Assembly: GCA_948567375.1 (NCBI GenBank)
Contig: OX419757.1
Span: forward strand, 50,096,001-50,160,000
Source: Lunularia cruciata
Lineage: Eukaryota; Streptophyta; Marchantiopsida; Lunulariales; Lunulariaceae
Length of the DNA stretch: 64,000 nt
Direction: 5' to 3'
Each line of letters begins with the position of its first letter. Position 1 is the stretch's first letter. The notes under the pieces were generated by a model. It searched no databases and was not told the origin of the DNA. It saw nothing but the letters and a program-made list of their open reading frames with translations. This document shows positions 59,400 to 64,000 of this stretch, in pieces. Made by a program: the position numbers and the translations under genes.

Positions 59400-60339
59400 T
59401 TTTGACATCCCTACAAATAAAATAACATGGAGAGAGCATTGATTTGGAGCTAGAGTAGAGAACTTTTGGGGTTGGTTAGATGGAGATTCACAAGGAAAGT
59501 ATATTTCAATTATAGTGATGCCAGACAAGAAAGATATGGCATGGCAACTACATAGATAGGCAGATGTGTGGAGATTACTATCCTATCAACCACCAGACTA
59601 GGTCTAATTGGTATATCATGTTTACACCAGAGTAGATCTTTGATGCAATTTTGCATGCAAAGATATTCAATACTATGGATCTTTGAGCAAGATATCATCA
59701 ATTGTCTATCAAAGAGGAGGACAAGTCCAAGATAACATTTTGGGCTATTGATCCTCACGGCAAAGATGTATTATATTAGTGGAGGTTCTTACCATTTGGG
59801 GTTAAAGAACACTCTTGTCAAGTTCCAAAGGATCATGGACAAGGTCCTAATAGGATTTGATTTTACTTGGTGCTATATTGATGACATTTTGGTCTATAGC
59901 CTCATGGTGGAAGAGCATGAGAGATATCTGTTGGAGGTGTTTGAGAGGTTGAGACCTCATGGACTCAAATTACATATTTGGAAGTGTAGATTCTTCCATG
60001 AATATTGAGTATTTGGGTCACACTATCTATCTTGAGGACTTTTTGTTTAGCAAACCAAGATGGAGGCTATTGCATGTATTCCTTAGCCTATTTATGGGAG
60101 CAAAGTGCAAGCATTCCTTGGATTGGTAAAATTTTATCATTGATATGTTAGAGGATTTAGTGCCATTGCAAAGGCCTTGATAAAGCTTATGCAAGGGTGG
60201 TGTTGGGGAGATGAGCAAAAGAGATATTTTAAAGGGCTTAAAGAGAGGTTGGCATATGCCCCCATTCTTAGGAGACCAATCAAAGGATGACCATTATAGG
60301 TTCATATTGATCAGAGAATGTTGGAGCTTGGAGTAATGT
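59400..60339 (+). pseudogene. Copy 2 reverse transcriptase
   Basis: CYIDDILVY at about 59,871-59,897 within 59,748-60,008, followed by HERYLLEVFERLRPHGLKLH. The earlier palm motifs at 59.5-59.75 kb are broken by stops. The RNase H start is cut by the LTR insertion at 60,345. Confidence 0.88.
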
Positions 60340-60344
60340 TCACC

Positions 60345-61098
60345 TGTAAACTTTTGAGGATAAGAGACCTTAAAAGAAACACATGAGAAGAAATACAAGC
60401 TTCACACTCAATCTTGTGATGCCCTAAAGGAGCACCTTGACTTTATTATATAGCAACAAGGATTCTCTCAAAGTAAGCTCCACCTCTAGATCAGATGTAT
60501 GGATAGGTGACATGGTAGAGAGTTCTATGCTTAGATTAGTTGTATGCATAGATGACATGTTGGTTCTGGTCATATTTGGTTGGCCAAACAAGCTTTGACC
60601 AAAGGGAATATATAGGGAATATTCCTATAAGAATCTCAATTTGCCCATGCAAATTGAGGTACTATTAGAAAGCTCTGAATGAGACAAACAAGGGGAGGGA
60701 AGGCTAGCCTTTTCTATCCTTTGGGAGGAGTGCTATGCACATTTCTAAGACCTAATTCATTTATTTAGGCCTCTAAAATTGGCTCTAAATTTCACACTAT
60801 TTTTGGCTCTTACCTTATTAGTAGAAGTACCCTCTGGTGATACCTCTATCTAATCTACTTAGTTTGTTATTTATAACACCTTCTAGATGTTACCAAGCCA
60901 ATTTTCAACTCTAGATAATATGTCTAGCTATAAGTATTACATTTTCAAGCTATCATTGGCTCTTGCTCTCTTAGTAGAATTTCTCTTTCTATGACATCTC
61001 TATTTGATCTACCTAGCGCATCATTAATGAAATCCTTCCAAATGTTACCAAGTCAAAATTTTCACCTTTAGATAATATATCTAGCTATTGGTATTACA
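60345..61098 (-). mobile_element. Solo LTR (754 bp) inside copy 2 RNase H
   Basis: It has perfect TGTAA...TTACA ends and a perfect 5-bp target duplication TCACC at 60,340-60,344 and 61,099-61,103. Copy 1 has the uninterrupted sequence at the same place (GCTCACCCAACATGATG near 51,808), which confirms the insertion site. TATA-like box at 60,441-60,452 (minus strand). It carries the duplicated-segment LTR subtype (units near 60,813 and 60,967). Confidence 0.95.
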
Positions 61099-61103
61099 TC
61101 ACC

Positions 61104-61420
61104 CATCATAATCATGAGGGGAAGGAGTTTGTGGTGGCCTATGCTAGTCATTCCAACAATTTAGCAAAGGCAAAGTATAGTTCATACGAGGGAGAGTGTG
61201 TGGCAATATTATGGGCAATTACACATTTCCAATGTTACCTATTTGGTAACCTCTTCACTCTCATCATTGATCATCAACCACTTAAGTGGTTGATAGTGTC
61301 CAACAAGCTTTCTAGCAAGCTTGTACAATGTGCTCTAATTTTATAAGAGTATAATTTCATGATTATTCATAGACATGGAATGGTGAATTGTGATGTAGAT
61401 GAGTTGAGTAGAAACCCATG
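61104..61420 (+). pseudogene. Copy 2 RNase H, 3' part
   Basis: VAYASHSNN, AKYSSYEGECVAILWAITHF and IDHQPLKWL at 61,131-61,346 continue the RNase H interrupted by the LTR. At the place where copy 1 has a stop (LAAI then TGA), this copy keeps Trp, which shows what copy 1 lost. Confidence 0.9.
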
Positions 61421-61779
61421 TTCTAGCCAACAAGATCAGATTGGAGCATGTTGGCATGGTGAGACAAATGAGTAGATAGTGCCAAGTTGGCATGCGTATA
61501 CATTTTTATGTATATTTTTTGAGGCCTTGGTGGTATTTCTCTCAACACATACAAGAAGAGTTGTTGAGGTCATAGATCCAAAGTGTAGAGATATTAGTAT
61601 AGGTTAGTGAGACATTCATGATGATATCTTAGTGATGGATTATCTTTGCACTAGTGTTGTGGGTGACACAATTGGTGCAAAGGAGAGAGACCAAGCCAAG
61701 TGGTTTAAATTGGAGAGTAAACACCTTATTTGTGTATGGTAGAGTGCAAGAAGTACTACTTCCACCTTAAAGACCAAGG

Positions 61780-62640
61780 TTGGTATGTCATGCTCATGAA
61801 GAGCTAGGATATTTTGGAGTAAAACATACATATAGCTTACCCTAGAGTCCTTTGTGGTGACATGATATATAGATTGATGTACAACAATTTGTTGCAACAT
61901 GTGTAGTTTGTGACCAAGTTAGAGCCTCATTTAGTGCTCATATGCCACAATTGCACCCATTACCTATCATGTGATGGGGTTAATATTGGAGTTTGGACTT
62001 TGCTAGACCCTTATCATTGACTATGAGACATCATCTGTATGTTTTGGTTATGGTGGAGCACTTGTCCAAGTAGATTGAGTTGGTGGCACTTCTTGATAAG
62101 TCCATGACAAGACAACTTACTCACTCTTGGATTGAGTTATTAGTCATTTAAGTGCACCGACTAAGGTTTTGACTGATTAGGATACAAAGTTCTTGGAGCA
62201 ATTTCAGGTCTTGTGTGACAAGGCCTTGATTGATCATCATACTTTGTCTCAAGATCACCCTAAGGCAGGTGGACTAGTAGAAAAAATGGTTTGGATGATG
62301 ACAAGAGGATTATGTAAGTATGGTTTGTAAAGAGGCCACTCGGGAGATTGGAATCTCTATTTTCCTTGGTTGGTCATGGGCTATCAGTTCAGCCAAAAAT
62401 CCTCCTTAAAATCCCTCTCTCCTTACTTTCTACTCTATGGAGGAGATCCAAATTTACCTACAACTATTTGTTGTGATGCTACTATAGTTTTGGAATTAGA
62501 TGATCCAAACTTATAAGTGAGTGCATGTTCTTAATGGGTAGAGATCTTTCAAGGAGTGATGCCAATGGTCTTTGAGAAGTTAGTGATTGCTCAACATAGG
62601 GATAACTTCTGCTATGATACTATTTGAGGAAAAGACTACA
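61780..62640 (+). pseudogene. Copy 2 integrase
   Basis: Zinc-binding remnant (HAHEELGYFG ... TCVVCDQVRASF) at 61,787-61,935. The core start, LDFARPLSL, lies near 61,995, followed by VLVMVEHLSK. Several stops and shifts. Confidence 0.82.
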
Positions 62641-62699
62641 GACCTTCAATCCATTGATTTCATCTAGGTGACTATCTATATCTACAACAAATTGCATTA

Positions 62700-63050
62700 A
62701 TGATACTTGATGTTACTATAGACTACACTATCTTGAGATTGCACAAGGTATTTCCTTCCAAAATCCTTGTGTTTGAAGGACATGATGGTAATGTTTGGAA
62801 GGATCATATGCACAATTGTGCACCATGCCATCTCCCAAACATTAATTGCACTATAGATCCAAGCTTGGCACTTTTATGTGTTGGCTTGTGCTGTATATTA
62901 TGTGGCTCTTTTGATGGAGCTGTTACTATATTGGTGTGTGATAGTTATTTGAGAGGATGGCATATGGCATGTTTGGCTCCTCCTCCTCCTCCTCCTCCTC
63001 TCTTCATGATGGTTCTTCAAGGATAGTCATTATGTACTAGGTGTACTTGA
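62700..63050 (+). pseudogene. Copy 2 PHD-finger-like module
   Basis: WKDHMHNCAPC, then CCILC, ILVCDSYLRGWHMACL and a Pro run expanded by a CTC/TCC microsatellite (62,978-63,002), then the degraded last cysteine pair near 63,025-63,045. The CD-S-Y change (Tyr for the fourth zinc ligand) is shared with copy 1. Confidence 0.78.
62978..63002. repeat. TCC trinucleotide microsatellite
   Basis: About eight tandem TCC units inside the PHD-like module, adding prolines after ACLA. Not present in copy 1. Confidence 0.88.
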
Positions 63051-63221
63051 CCTATAGCTAGTTCACCCTTTATGTGGTATAGATTGAAAGCATGCGACTA
63101 CAATGAGGCTTGATAATACCCGGTCTTTTGATCTTTGCCCACCATAGGGCATATCACATACTTGGAGTAGATGGCTATGTAGAGTTAGAGAGACTTAACC
63201 GTCAACTAAGGGTTTGATTAT

Positions 63222-63866
63222 GGAACTTTAGAGTTCACTTTAGAGTTCATGTATGACTGAAGTGTGGATCATGCTTCTATAGGGTATGATGTTGACAACA
63301 ATGTATATATGCAAAATAGCTATCATATCATTTGTAATGCCAAAGCTAGTTTGCTTGGACATTGGAGTGGTAGTTTTGGCAATCGTAATAATTTTGGTAG
63401 TTACACATGGACTACTTGTTGGCTACCAGATTTCATGCTAGGACTATTGATCACATTGTGAGACCCACCATCACTTGCATCATTTGCACTATCAGATGTG
63501 CCATCAATGGCACTATTAGGGCTAGAGACCTAGGTTGAGTAGAGTGGTATACTTTCAAAGTGTAGCTCCAAAGAGCTCAATTTTATGATATTTAGCCTTT
63601 GAGCTTTTAGGTATGGTGGAAAAAGGCTGGTGAACATCACATGGAGTCCCTTAGCTAGAGTGGATATGGCTTGATTATAATCAATGCTGATTGTTGGCAG
63701 ATTGTTGAGCAAAGGGTCAATTATAGATTTGATTTGAATGTAAAAATGAATTGATTATTATGGCACTTTAGAGTTCATATGTTCATATGTATGACTTATG
63801 TGTGAGTTGTGCTTCTATAGTGTATGATGTTGACAATGATGCACGTTGTGTAGTGATGTATGAACA
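63222..63866 (+). repeat. Copy 2 3' LTR-like block with direct repeats
   Basis: Repeat A at about 63,222-63,316, LTR-like block 63,320-63,757, then a second A at about 63,758-63,866: the same A-block-A layout as at 53.9-54.6 kb. Confidence 0.65.
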
Positions 63867-64000
63867 CAAAACAAGGTTGAGGCAAAGTAGATATCCAGGC
63901 CAAGAAAATTAGATGTAAAGTTGCAAAACTCTACACTTAGGAGTGGAATGCAAAATCAAACCATTTTCAAACACAATCCATGACTCTAGAATTGGCAAGG

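Larger units (their letters stand above)
54605..63757 (+). mobile_element. Ty3/Gypsy-type element copy 2 with the same methyltransferase and PHD modules
   Basis: A second, more decayed copy with the same order of modules as copy 1. It is 5'-truncated into gag and contains two later solo LTRs (55,543-56,274 and 60,345-61,098). It ends in the LTR-like block at 63,320-63,757. Confidence 0.88.

Overview
This is nuclear DNA from a land plant or close streptophyte relative. It has intron-split genes with GT-AG junctions, a plastid-type DXS gene, an LRR receptor-kinase relic, and plant-type LINE, chromovirus and Ty3/Gypsy elements. An early-diverging lineage such as a bryophyte or lycophyte is my inference; the sequence alone does not fix the species.

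Layout. Positions 1-22,000 are the gene-bearing part. They hold the 3' two-thirds of ELP1 (+), a decayed LRR receptor-like kinase (+), an OTU-type cysteine protease gene (-, 11.65-14.2 kb) and a complete ten-exon 1-deoxy-D-xylulose-5-phosphate synthase gene (-, 16.47-20.81 kb). From about 22 kb to the end the window is repeat-derived. It contains a 3.08-kb 5'-truncated LINE with a perfect 13-bp target-site duplication (TSD), and three short tails of the same LINE family, at least two with clear TSDs. It also contains AT-rich filler and a 7.07-kb chromovirus (29,549-36,616, - strand) whose two LTRs, PBS, PPT, chromodomain and 5-bp TSD can all be placed. Four further LTRs of that family stand alone.

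The most striking part is 43.6-63.8 kb. It holds two adjacent, diverged copies of a Ty3/Gypsy-type element on the + strand. The order is gag with two zinc knuckles, aspartic protease, a C5-cytosine DNA methyltransferase (motifs I, IV, VI, VIII and X recognisable), reverse transcriptase/RNase H, integrase, and a PHD-finger-like module. The element therefore carries both a DNA-methylation writer and a putative chromatin reader in its polyprotein. Both copies are dead. Most of the damage in the methyltransferase is explicable as C-to-T or G-to-A change, as expected if the element was itself methylated.

The host genes act independently. ELP1 is the scaffold of the Elongator tRNA-modification complex, DXS makes the first committed intermediate of plastid isoprenoids, and the OTU protein is probably a deubiquitinase. 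I see no operon-like or cluster logic between them. The repeat half records nested insertions: chromovirus-family solo LTRs sit inside the chromovirus gag and inside copy 2 of the methyltransferase element, so they are younger than their hosts.
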